In this document: positions 27,989 to 37,136 of the stretch, one piece after another | Layout: each line of letters begins with the position of its first letter | How positions within the stretch are numbered: position 1 is the first letter of the stretch | From: Plantactinospora sp. BC1 | GTDB taxonomy: Bacteria > Actinomycetota > Actinomycetes > Mycobacteriales > Micromonosporaceae | Direction: 5' to 3' | NCBI RefSeq assembly: GCF_003030345.1 | Contig: NZ_CP028158.1 | Span: 5,766,001 to 5,830,000 of the forward strand | Length of the DNA stretch: 64,000 nucleotides | The notes under the pieces: generated by a model | What the model was told of the DNA's origin: nothing | The model's input: only the letters and a program-made list of their open reading frames with translations | Database searches by the model: none | Made by a program: the position numbers and the translations under genes

Positions 27989-29086
27989 TCAGCCGATCCG
28001 GTGGATCCAGCCGTTGCGGTCCTCGGCCCGGCCCCGCTGGATGTCGACGAGCTGCTGCCGCAGTCGCATGGTGACCTCGCCGGGACTGCCGTCGGCGATC
28101 GGGAACTCCCCGTCCGGGTAGCGCACCTGGCCGATCGGGGTGATCACGGCGGCGGTACCACAGGCGAAGACCTCGCGCAGCCGGCCGCTGGCCGCGTCGG
28201 CCCGCCACTCGTCGAACGCCACCGGCCGCTCCAGCACCGTACCGCCGGACTGCCCGATCAACGTGATCAACGATTCCCGGGTGATGCCGCGCAGGATCGT
28301 ACCGCCGAGCGGCGGGGTGACGATGCTCCCGTCGTCGTAGACGAAGAAGATGTTCATGCCACCGAGTTCGTCGACGTACCGCCGCTGCACGGCGTCGAGG
28401 AAGACCACCTGGTCGCAGCCGTGCTCCATCGCCTCGGCCTGGGCCGCCAGCGAGGCGGCGTAGTTGCCGCCGAACTTCGCCTCGCCGGTGCCGCCGGGCG
28501 CGGCCCGGGTGTAGGTGGGCGAGACCCAGACGTCGACCGGCTGCACGCCCCGGGCGAAGTACGAGCCGACCGGCGAGGCGATCACCACGAAGAGGTACTC
28601 GTTGGCCGGGCGCACCCCGAGGAAGACCTCGTTGGCGAACATGAACGGCCGCAGGTAGAGGCTGGCCTCGTCGGTGGTGGGCAGCCAGGCCCGGTCGATC
28701 TCGATCAGGTGCCGTAGCGAGTCCAGGAACACCGCCTCCGGCAGCTCGGGCATGGCCATCCGCCGGGCCGAGTCGTTGAACCGGGCGGCGTTCGCGTCCG
28801 GCCGGAACATCGTCACCGAGCCGTCCGCCGCCGAGTACGCCTTCAGCCCCTCGAAGATCTCCTGGGCGTAGTGCAGCACCGCGCTCGCCGGGTCCATCGG
28901 GATCGGCGCCCGGGCCTCCACCCGGGCGTCGTACCAGCCCTTGCCCTCGGCGTACCGGATCGTGACCATGTGGTCGGTGAAGACCCGACCGAATCCCGGG
29001 TTGGCCATCAGCGCCGCGCGCTCGGCGGCGGCTACCGGCTGAGGATTCGGACGGATCTCGAAGTCGAGCTTGTCACCACCGCTCAT
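27989..29086 (-). CDS. ilvE: Branched-chain amino acid aminotransferase
   Basis: Last step of Ile, Val and Leu synthesis, moving amino groups between glutamate and the branched 2-oxo acids. 365 aa, class IV aminotransferase: the PLP lysine lies in GEAKFGGNYAASL, with AQEIFEGLKAY and VFLDAVQRRYVDELGGMN conserved. ATG 29086 has GGAGG eight bases upstream. It is 186 bp downstream of leuB on the same strand, so co-transcription is possible. Confidence 0.95.
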   Translation of the reverse strand: MSGGDKLDFEIRPNPQPVAAAERAALMANPGFGRVFTDHMVTIRYAEGKGWYDARVEARAPIPMDPASAVLHYAQEIFEGLKAYSAADGSVTMFRPDANAARFNDSARRMAMPELPEAVFLDSLRHLIEIDRAWLPTTDEASLYLRPFMFANEVFLGVRPANEYLFVVIASPVGSYFARGVQPVDVWVSPTYTRAAPGGTGEAKFGGNYAASLAAQAEAMEHGCDQVVFLDAVQRRYVDELGGMNIFFVYDDGSIVTPPLGGTILRGITRESLITLIGQSGGTVLERPVAFDEWRADAASGRLREVFACGTAAVITPIGQVRYPDGEFPIADGSPGEVTMRLRQQLVDIQRGRAEDRNGWIHRIG

Positions 29087-29272
29087 CGTGCTGACCTCCA
29101 GAGAGTGGACCGGCGCCCGGGGACGGGCGGCCGGAACGTGGGAGTTGTGCCTGAAACTTACCCGAACGGTCGTTCAACCTCGACCCTCCGGGCGACCGGC
29201 GGGCCGCACCACCCGCGCCTTCGCGCAGATCCGGCGGCCTGCCAGGCTCTGCGGGCGGAACGGGCGGGCGGC

Positions 29273-30310
29273 TCAGGAGGCCGCGTGGGCGGCGAGCCGG
29301 TCTCCGATGTCGGCGGTGCGCCGTGCCGAGCCGGGGCCCCGGGAGGCGAGCTCGGCGGCGACCGCCTCGGTTACTCGGCGGGCCGCGTCGGGGTGGCCCA
29401 GGTGGTCGAGGAGCAGCGCGGTGGAGAGCACCGCGGCGGCCGGGTCGGCGACGCCCTGGCCGGCGATGTCCGGCGCCGAGCCGTGCACCGGCTCGAACAT
29501 CGACGGGTACGCCCGCTCGGGGTTGATGCTGCCGCTGGCGGCGAGCCCGATCCCGCCGGTGACGGCGGCCGCGATGTCGGTGAGAATGTCCCCGAAGAGG
29601 TTGTCGGTGACCACCACGTCGTAGCGCTGCGGCTGGGTGACCAGGAACATCGCGGCGGCGTCGACGTGCTGGTATTCGGTCTCGATGTCCGGGTGCTCGG
29701 CGGCGACCGAGGCGAAGGCCCGGGCCCAGAGCGAGCCGGCGTGGGTCAGCACGTTGGTCTTGTGCACCAGGGTGACCTTGCGGCGCTCCCGGCGCCCCGC
29801 CCGGGCGAACGCGTCCCGGATCACCCGCTCGACGCCGTGCCGGGTGTTCAGGCTCTCCTCGGTGGCGATCTCGGCCGGGGTGTCCCGGTGCAGCGTGCCG
29901 CCGGCCCCGGCGTAGAGGCCCTCGGTGCCCTCCCGGACGACCACCAGGTCGATCTCGTTCGGCTTGACGCTGGCGAGCGGGCCGGCGGTGCCCGGCCAGA
30001 GCCGGGACGGCCGGAGGTTGACGTACTGGTCGAACTCGAAGCGGAGCTTGAGCAGCAGGCCGCGCTCCAGCACCCCGGGCGGCACGGTGGGGTCGCCGAC
30101 CGCGCCGAGCAGGATCGCGTCGTGCCCGGCCAGCTCGGTGAGCACGGAGTCGGGCAGCACCTCGCCGGTCCGGTGGTAGCGGGCGGCCCCGAGGTCGTAC
30201 TCGGTGGCCTCGACCCCCGGCAGTACGGCGTCGAGCACCTTGCGGGCCTGCGCGACCACCTCCGGCCCGATGCCGTCGCCAGCCACCACCGCGATCCGCG
30301 CCACCGCCAC
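29273..30310 (-). CDS. leuB: 3-isopropylmalate dehydrogenase
   Basis: Oxidative decarboxylation of 3-isopropylmalate in leucine synthesis, and of the citramalate-derived intermediate when CimA is used. 345 aa with [12 protein letters not shown], the catalytic Tyr/Lys region, and [16 protein letters not shown]. The start is GTG 30310 with GGGAG upstream. About 70-90 bp before it lies a 20-bp motif shared with the leuC/IclR region and overlapping a TTGACA box, suggesting IclR control. Confidence 0.95.
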   Translation of the reverse strand: MAVARIAVVAGDGIGPEVVAQARKVLDAVLPGVEATEYDLGAARYHRTGEVLPDSVLTELAGHDAILLGAVGDPTVPPGVLERGLLLKLRFEFDQYVNLRPSRLWPGTAGPLASVKPNEIDLVVVREGTEGLYAGAGGTLHRDTPAEIATEESLNTRHGVERVIRDAFARAGRRERRKVTLVHKTNVLTHAGSLWARAFASVAAEHPDIETEYQHVDAAAMFLVTQPQRYDVVVTDNLFGDILTDIAAAVTGGIGLAASGSINPERAYPSMFEPVHGSAPDIAGQGVADPAAAVLSTALLLDHLGHPDAARRVTEAVAAELASRGPGSARRTADIGDRLAAHAAS

Positions 30311-30378
30311 GTCCCAGCTCCCTTGCCTCCGTCGTGTCTAGGGAACGTTAAGGGACCGTCCCGGCTCCCGGTACGCCA

Positions 30379-30400
30379 CTCCCAACATCTGGAATGTCAA
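30379..30400 (-). promoter_or_regulatory. leuB promoter element with candidate IclR operator
   Basis: Minus strand GACATTCCAGATGTTGGGAG (30398-30379) matches the leuC/regulator site in 15 of 20 positions. Its first bases are part of TTGACA (30400-30395), a consensus -35 box. It also contains the small inverted repeat ACAT-N5-ATGT. A clear -10 box is not evident. Confidence 0.45.
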
Positions 30401-30514
30401 CTGCACAGGAGCTTCTCAGCCAGTACTCATGCTCTGGCCATCTTCGCTTCCTATGGTGAGCGCGGAGAACGGCTCGCGGGCTGGCGACGGCGACCGGGCC
30501 GGAGGGGCGAGACG

Positions 30515-30556
30515 CGGATCCAGGGGGCGAACGTGCGGATCCAGGGGGCGAACATG
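30515..30556 (+). repeat. 21-bp tandem repeat at the 5' end of the ApbE gene
   Basis: CGGATCCAGGGGGCGAACGTG is repeated with one mismatch (second copy ends ACATG) and a third degenerate copy follows. In the ApbE frame it reads RIQGANV/RIQGANM/RIPGG. The repeat supplies two alternative start codons (GTG 30533 and ATG 30554). Confidence 0.75.
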
Positions 30557-31411
30557 CGAATCCCGGGCGGCCGAAGTCGGGGACAGCGTAGCCGGAGCCT
30601 GCCGCCGGCGCCCGCCGTAGGCCGGGGACGGCCGGACCTGCGGTTGGGCGCCGGCTGGCGCAACGTCCGGCCCGGCGCGACCCTGACCGACCGGGTGGTC
30701 GCCCGGCACACCGTGCAGACCTCGATCGCCGAATACACCCTGGTGCTCAACGGCATGGGTGCGGTCGGCTGGCGCGGCGTCGGCGACGCGCTGCGGGACG
30801 CCGTCGCCGAACTGCGGGCCATCGACCTCACCTACAGTCCGGCCCGGCCGGAAAGCCTGGTCTCCCGGCTGCGCCGGGGCGAGATCTCCGCGGACGCGTA
30901 CCCGCCGCTGGCCGACATCGTCGCCCGGTGCGCCGCGATGCGGGCCGCCACCGACGGCTGGTTCGACGCCTGGGCGGTGCCCGGCGGCTTCGACCCGGGC
31001 GGCCTGCTGGTCGGCTGGGCGGTGGAGCGGGCCGCCGCCCGGCTGCGCGCCGCCGGCATCGAGGACTACGCCGTGATCAGCGGCGCGGATCTGGTGGTAC
31101 GCGGCCACGCGCCGCACGGCGGCCCGTGGCGGGTCGCGGTGCACCACCCGACGCAGGGCGACCGGCAGCCGATGATGCTGGAGATGACCTCCGGGGCGAT
31201 CGGCACCTCCGGCGTCGCCGGCCGGCGCGACCACGTGGTCGACCCGCACACCGGGCAGCCGGCCGACAAGCTGCTCGCGGCCACGGTCACCGGCCCGGAC
31301 CTGGCGGTCGCCGACGGGTACGCGACCGCGCTCTTCGCCGCCGGGCGCCCCGGCCTGGACTGGTTCCCCACCCGGGACGGTTACCGGGCCCTCTTCGCCA
31401 CCGCCCGCTGA
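30554..31411 (+). CDS. FAD:protein FMN transferase (ApbE family)
   Basis: 285 aa. ApbE enzymes attach FMN covalently to Thr/Ser of flavoproteins, usually outside the membrane. Recognisable parts are DAWAVPGGFDPGGLLVGWAVERAA and SGAIGTSGVAGRRDHVVDPHTGQP, the metal/FAD-binding core. No signal peptide or lipobox is visible, and no obvious target flavoprotein is nearby. The start is uncertain because a 21-bp tandem repeat creates in-frame GTG 30533 and ATG 30554; the N-terminal 40 residues are basic and low in complexity. Confidence 0.82.
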   Translation: MRIPGGRSRGQRSRSLPPAPAVGRGRPDLRLGAGWRNVRPGATLTDRVVARHTVQTSIAEYTLVLNGMGAVGWRGVGDALRDAVAELRAIDLTYSPARPESLVSRLRRGEISADAYPPLADIVARCAAMRAATDGWFDAWAVPGGFDPGGLLVGWAVERAAARLRAAGIEDYAVISGADLVVRGHAPHGGPWRVAVHHPTQGDRQPMMLEMTSGAIGTSGVAGRRDHVVDPHTGQPADKLLAATVTGPDLAVADGYATALFAAGRPGLDWFPTRDGYRALFATAR

Positions 31412-31870
31412 CCCTGCCCGGCGCGGCCCTGCCCCTGCCCGACGGCCCTGCCCCTGCCCGACGGCCCTGAGTCGGCCCGGCAGCTCATTGCCGACTCCCG
31501 TCACCGCACGCAGTGCACGGCCACCCAGGTGATCAGACCGTGGAGCGACGGGTCCGGCGGCGCAAGCGCGATCGGCCCCCGCGATCTCGGCAACGATCGC
31601 GGGGGCCGATCAGCGACGAGTGCGCGTGGCTCGCGCACACGGGGGTGCTGGCTACCCGGCCGGCGCGACGCCTCATCACCCGAAGACGAGCCCACGCCTA
31701 GGAACTCACCGGGTATCCGCGTCAATACGCTATAGACCCGACGCGAGTCCCCGCAAGAGTCGCCCTTCCGCGTGTCGGCGGGGTATCCGAGAAAAGGTCG
31801 CCGACTCAGTGGCACCCTGTACCCCCGTGAGTTCTGATCTGTCAACACTCTTGGGACACGGGAGCCCGGT
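31412..31870. other. Intergenic stretch with short repeats and a long palindrome
   Basis: About 460 bp. It contains a 19-bp tandem duplication (GGCCCTGCCCCTGCCCGAC at 31425-31443 and 31444-31462), then a 17-bp inverted repeat (31570-31611). A minus-strand open frame of 115 codons spans the palindrome but has no coding character, so I do not call it. Confidence 0.5.
31570..31611. repeat. 17-bp perfect inverted repeat
   Basis: GATCGGCCCCCGCGATC and its exact complement around the 8-nt loop TCGGCAAC. It may act as a terminator for apbE, although it is 160 bp past the stop with no T tract; a dispersed intergenic repeat is an alternative. Confidence 0.6.
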
Positions 31871-32224
31871 GTGAGCTTCGATCTGATCGTATGGGCGCTC
31901 GGGGCCGGCGCCGCCGACGAGGACGTACGCGCGGCCCACGGCCGGTGCCGGCAGGGTGTCCATGCCGAGGGGAGTCCGGACCGGCGGATCTCGGCGTTCT
32001 ACCGGGCGATCACCGCGGGCTATCCGGACCGGCCGGGGCCGGGTACGCCGTGGGCGGTGACCCCGCTGCACGTCGCCGCCGACCACGTCGAGATGAAGCT
32101 CGACGAGTCCTGTGCCGACCAGGTGCTGCTCGACATCGAACGGTTGGCCGCGCAGCACGGCCTGATGCTGCTCGACCCGCAGGACGGCTCGGTCTATCCG
32201 CCGCCGACCCCGGTGAACGGCTGA
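31871..32224 (+). CDS. Conserved hypothetical protein
   Basis: 117 aa starting at GTG 31871 with GGGAG upstream. It opens SFDLIVWALGAGAADEDVRAAH and has WAVTPLHVAADHVEMKLDESCAD and LLDPQDGSVYPPP. I recognise the style of a small actinobacterial family but cannot name a function; no membrane segment or catalytic motif is seen. It is convergent with serA and its stop is followed directly by a terminator stem. Confidence 0.7.
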   Translation: MSFDLIVWALGAGAADEDVRAAHGRCRQGVHAEGSPDRRISAFYRAITAGYPDRPGPGTPWAVTPLHVAADHVEMKLDESCADQVLLDIERLAAQHGLMLLDPQDGSVYPPPTPVNG

Positions 32225-32263
32225 CCCGGGCGGGGCGACCGTACCCCGATCGCCCCGCCCGGG
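32225..32263. terminator. Bidirectional terminator between the hypothetical gene and serA
   Basis: A perfect 14-bp stem (CCCGGGCGGGGCGA and its complement) with an 11-nt loop. It starts immediately after the TGA of the upstream gene. Confidence 0.75.
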
Positions 32264-32283
32264 CCGCAGGTGTCAGGCGCCGC

Positions 32284-33885
32284 TCACACCTCGTCGCGCA
32301 GGTCGGCGGCGCTCGCCGCGACCGCGCCGATCGAGTCGGCGGCCGAGCTGAGCAGCTCGGCCGCGGTCGCCGAGTCCACGGTCAGGGTCATCAGCGCCTC
32401 GCCGCCGGCCTCCCGGCGGGCCACCTGCATCGCCGCGATGTTGACGCCCGCCTCGCCGAGGATCGAGCCGATGCTGCCGACCACGCCGGGCTTGTCGACG
32501 TAGCGGAAGAAGAGCAGGATGCCGTCCGCGCCGAGTTCCAGGTCGAAGCCGTCCACTTCGGTCAGCTTGAGCACGTCGCGGTTGCCGGTGTGCACGGCGG
32601 TGCCGGAGACGGAGACGGTCCGGCCGTCCGGCAGCGCACCGTGCACGGTGACCAGGTTCGGGTGGTCGATGGTCTCCGCGTGCGTGGTCAGGGCCACCGT
32701 GACGCCCCGGTCGGCGGCGAGCAGCGGCGCGTTGACGTAGCTCACCTGCTCCTCGACGATCGAGGTGAAGATGCCCTTCGTGGCGGCCAGCTTCAGCACC
32801 GAGACGTCGTTGGCGACGATCTCGCCGCGCACCTCGACGGTGACGCTGGCGGCGACCCCGCCGGCCACCGCCGTGAAGACCTTGCCGAGCTTCTCGGCCA
32901 GCGGCAGCAGCGGCCGGACGTCCTCGGCGACCACGCCGCCGGCCTGCACGTTCACCGCGTCCGGCACGAACTCGCCCTGGAGGGCGAGCTTGACGCTGCG
33001 GGCCACCGCAAGGCCCGCCTTGTCCTGCGCCTCGGCGGTGGAGGCGCCCAGGTGCGGGGTGGCCACCACGTTGTCGAAGGCGAAGAGCGGCGAGGCGGTG
33101 CAGGGCTCCTTGGAGTACACGTCGATGCCGGCGCCGCCGACCCGCCCCTCGGCGATCGCGTCGGCCAGCGCCTGCTCGTCGATCAGGCCGCCCCGGGCCG
33201 CGTTGACGATCCGGACCCCCGGCTTGACGAGGGCGAGTTCCTTCTCACCGATCAGACCGACCGTCTCCGGGGTCTTCGGCAGGTGGATCGAGATGAAGTC
33301 GCTCTCCCGGAGCAGCTCCTCCAGCCCGACCAGGCGTACGCCGAGCTGCGCCGCCCGGGCCGGTTGCACGTACGGGTCGTACGCGATCAGCCGGGTGCCG
33401 AAGGCCGCGATCCGCTGCGCGAAGAGCACCCCGATCCGGCCGAGCCCGACCACGCCCACGGTCTTGCCCTGGATCTCCACCCCGGTGTACTTGGACCGCT
33501 TCCACTCCCCCGCCTTCAGCGCGGCGCTGGCGCTCGCCGTGTTCCGGGCGACGGCCAGCAGCAGCGCGAGCGCCTGCTCGGCGGCGGAGACGATGTTGGA
33601 GGTCGGCGCGTTGACCACCATCACGCCCCGGGCGGTCGCGGCCGGCACCTCGACGTTGTCCAGCCCGACGCCGGCCCGGGCGACCACCTTGAGTCGGGGG
33701 GCGGCGGCGATCGCCTCGGCGTCGACCTGGGTGGCGCTGCGTACGATGACCGCGTCCGCCTCGGCGAGCGCGCTGAGCAGGGCAGGGCGGTCGGTACCGT
33801 CGACGTGGCGTACGTCGAAGTCGTGCGCGAGCACGTCGATTGCGGCGGGAGCGAGCTCTTCAGCGATCAGTACGACGGGAGTCAT
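32284..33885 (-). CDS. serA: D-3-phosphoglycerate dehydrogenase
   Basis: First step of serine synthesis, NAD-dependent oxidation of 3-phosphoglycerate. 533 aa, the long actinobacterial form: substrate/NAD core (VVGLGRIGVLFAQRIAAFG, NAARGGLIDEQAL, catalytic His in TPHLGAST), an intervening ASB domain (about 320-450), and a C-terminal ACT domain (FFRYVDKPGVVGSIGSILGEAGVNIAAMQVAR) that binds serine for feedback inhibition. ATG 33885 has GAGGA upstream. It lies downstream of the mannosyl-3-phosphoglycerate synthase gene, another 3-phosphoglycerate user. Confidence 0.95.
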   Translation of the reverse strand: MTPVVLIAEELAPAAIDVLAHDFDVRHVDGTDRPALLSALAEADAVIVRSATQVDAEAIAAAPRLKVVARAGVGLDNVEVPAATARGVMVVNAPTSNIVSAAEQALALLLAVARNTASASAALKAGEWKRSKYTGVEIQGKTVGVVGLGRIGVLFAQRIAAFGTRLIAYDPYVQPARAAQLGVRLVGLEELLRESDFISIHLPKTPETVGLIGEKELALVKPGVRIVNAARGGLIDEQALADAIAEGRVGGAGIDVYSKEPCTASPLFAFDNVVATPHLGASTAEAQDKAGLAVARSVKLALQGEFVPDAVNVQAGGVVAEDVRPLLPLAEKLGKVFTAVAGGVAASVTVEVRGEIVANDVSVLKLAATKGIFTSIVEEQVSYVNAPLLAADRGVTVALTTHAETIDHPNLVTVHGALPDGRTVSVSGTAVHTGNRDVLKLTEVDGFDLELGADGILLFFRYVDKPGVVGSIGSILGEAGVNIAAMQVARREAGGEALMTLTVDSATAAELLSSAADSIGAVAASAADLRDEV

Positions 33886-34087
33886 TGGTCCTCGTATATG
33901 TCGTCCGGGCGAGGTCTGCGGCCACGTGGGCGCCGCACTGCGTCCCGCGCTTCCGGCCATTCGGGTGCTTCCCTGCGGTGCGGACGCACCTGTCTGCCGA
34001 TCGTAGGCGTCCTGCTGCGCACGGTGCGGCGCAGAACCGCGTGAGTGCCCTCACAAGGCGCACCGACCGGCGTGTTCCGCCGACGGC

Positions 34088-35323
34088 TCAGGCGGAGGTG
34101 AAGACCTCGGATCCGGGCAGTGCGGAGCGGGGCCGCAGCAGCGACCGGGTGCCGAGCTGGCGGAACGTCCCCGCCTCGCTCTCCAGTACGTCGCGGAGCA
34201 GGTCCAGGTCGAGCGAGCCGACCGGCGGGTAGATCCGCTCCCGGGGCGGCTCCTCGCCCGGCGCGATCGCCTGCTGGGCGAGCATGAAGTCGAGGATCGC
34301 CTCGCGGACCGGCGGCAGCGCGACCGGCGAGTGGTAGAGCACGTTCAGCGCCTGCATCCGCATGCCCTGGACGTGGTCCTCGCCCTTGTTGTCGTGGAAG
34401 TGCGGGTTGCGGGTCTCGATCTGGAGTACCGGGACGGAACTCGCCATCACCTCGGGATGGGTGGTGTCGAGCACCCCGCCGAACTGTTCGAAGAGTTCCA
34501 CGAACTCGAAGGGCTCCACCGCGAAGCCGCCGGCCAGCCGCATCCGCAGCCCGAGGTCGAGACTGAGCGCGTGTTCGCCGGCATTGCCGGTGGCGATCAC
34601 CTCGGTACCGAAGCCGGAATACTCGGCCACCAGCCGGTTCAGGAACTCGTTGGTGATCTCGGAACTCCGGCCGCGCCGGCTGAAGAAGAGGCGCCCGTCC
34701 CGCAGTTTCGGCTTCGAGTGCCAGGAGATCCGGACCATCGCGTACGGATTGGCCGCGAGGTGCAGGCCGGCGGCGTACACCTTGACGTACTCGTGCACGG
34801 CGCCCGGTACGTAGTTGTCGGCGTCGATGTAGCCGAGGTACTTCCGGCCGGTCAGCGCGGCGACCGCCATGCCGATCAGCATCGCCTCGCCCTTGCCGGC
34901 CCGGACCAGCCCCTCGTCGTCGATCAGCTCGGGCATGCCGGCGGCCTTGACGGCGGCGGCCAGTCCCGGGTCCCGCTGGTGCACCATGATCGCCGGCCGC
35001 TCGGTCGCCCGGCAGTACTGCTCCAGGGTCTGGGCTTCCATGTCGTAGCGATCGACCGGGTGCCGGGCGCTGTTCGAGACGAGCACGATCAGACAGTCGT
35101 GTGGAATCCCCGAGAGCACACCTTCGATTACTCTGCGTGTCTCGTTCATGCAGGGAATGACGATGACCATCTGCCGCTCGATCGCGCGCATCGCCGCGTG
35201 CGAGACGATCCCCTCGGCGGTGGTCCCCGTGGCGTCTCCCGAGTCCAGCTGTATGACACGCTGGAGTTCGTGGATACGGACGGCGCCGAAACGCTCGGTA
35301 CGGTGCGATTGCTCCAGACGCAT
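34088..35323 (-). CDS. mpgS: Mannosyl-3-phosphoglycerate synthase (GT55 type)
   Basis: 411 aa. Transfers mannose from GDP-mannose to 3-phosphoglycerate, the first step to the compatible solute mannosylglycerate. The N terminus MRLEQSHRTERFGAVR closely follows the Thermus-type enzyme. Also present are VIVIPCMNETRRVIEGVLSG, the metal-binding DXD region GYIDADNYVPGAVHEY, MVRISWHSKPK and TGNAGEHALSLDL. I start at ATG 35323 because homology begins there; in-frame ATGs at 35350 and 35374 would add residues including a TTA codon. No phosphatase partner (mpgP) is visible in the window. Confidence 0.87.
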   Translation of the reverse strand: MRLEQSHRTERFGAVRIHELQRVIQLDSGDATGTTAEGIVSHAAMRAIERQMVIVIPCMNETRRVIEGVLSGIPHDCLIVLVSNSARHPVDRYDMEAQTLEQYCRATERPAIMVHQRDPGLAAAVKAAGMPELIDDEGLVRAGKGEAMLIGMAVAALTGRKYLGYIDADNYVPGAVHEYVKVYAAGLHLAANPYAMVRISWHSKPKLRDGRLFFSRRGRSSEITNEFLNRLVAEYSGFGTEVIATGNAGEHALSLDLGLRMRLAGGFAVEPFEFVELFEQFGGVLDTTHPEVMASSVPVLQIETRNPHFHDNKGEDHVQGMRMQALNVLYHSPVALPPVREAILDFMLAQQAIAPGEEPPRERIYPPVGSLDLDLLRDVLESEAGTFRQLGTRSLLRPRSALPGSEVFTSA

Positions 35324-35527
35324 GCGGCGACAGTACCCGAGCGGACGCATTAACCGCCCGTAACCGCCGACCATTTCCTGACGCCACCGCCGTGGATGGC
35401 GATTGGACGTCTATTGGCAATGATCTGGAAACTCGGCGGAGGAAGATCGGGTACCGGAAGAATGTTCCCGCCGGATGCGGCCGCCGCCCCGGACCGGTAT
35501 CCTCACCGGCCCGGGGCCGCCGCTGTG

Positions 35528-36610
<1,083 letters not shown>

Positions 36611-37126
36611 TCAGGCGGCCCGCAGCGCCGAACCGGTGGTGATCGAACGGGAGCCCCGCCCGATCGCCACCAGGCCCGACTGCACCATTTCCTTGATTCC
36701 GAACGGTTCGAGATCGCGCAGCAGCGCGTCCAGCTTGTCAGCGGTGCCGGTCGCCTCGATCGTGAGGGTGTCCGGCGCGACGTCGACCACCCTGGCCCGG
36801 AACAGGTTCACCGTCTCCAGCACCTGGGCCCGCTGCGAGCGGTCGGCCCGGACCTTGACCAGCACCAGCTCCCGGGCCACCGAGACGCCCGGATCCAGCT
36901 CGACGATCTTGAGTACGTTGACCAGCTTGTTGAGCTGCTTGGTGACCTGCTCCAGCGGTGAGGTCTCGGCGTTGACCACGATGGTGATCCGGGAGACGTC
37001 CGGGTTCTCCGTCTCACCGACCGCCAGCGAGTCGATGTTGAAGCCCCGGCGGGAGAAGAGCCCGCTCACCCGGGCCAGGACACCCGGCTTGTTCTCCACC
37101 AGCACGGACAGCGTGTGCTTGCTCAT
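36611..37126 (-). CDS. ilvN: Acetolactate synthase small (regulatory) subunit
   Basis: 171 aa. The N-terminal ACT domain (LSVLVENKPGVLARVSGLFSRRGFNIDSLAVG) binds valine for feedback inhibition of the IlvB catalytic subunit; a second ACT-like C-terminal domain follows. ATG 37126 (MSKHTLSVL) lies ten bases after the ilvB stop, so the two subunits are tightly coupled. Confidence 0.96.
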   Translation of the reverse strand: MSKHTLSVLVENKPGVLARVSGLFSRRGFNIDSLAVGETENPDVSRITIVVNAETSPLEQVTKQLNKLVNVLKIVELDPGVSVARELVLVKVRADRSQRAQVLETVNLFRARVVDVAPDTLTIEATGTADKLDALLRDLEPFGIKEMVQSGLVAIGRGSRSITTGSALRAA

Positions 37127-37136
37127 CTTCCCGGCC

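Noticed and set aside
29087-29272. Possible attenuator upstream of ilvE
   Set aside because: TTGAAC and TAAGTT boxes lie at the wrong spacing and no leader peptide or terminator hairpin is seen.
31501-31848. A 115-codon minus-strand frame in the gap before 31871
   Set aside because: It runs through a perfect 17-bp inverted repeat and shows no coding character.
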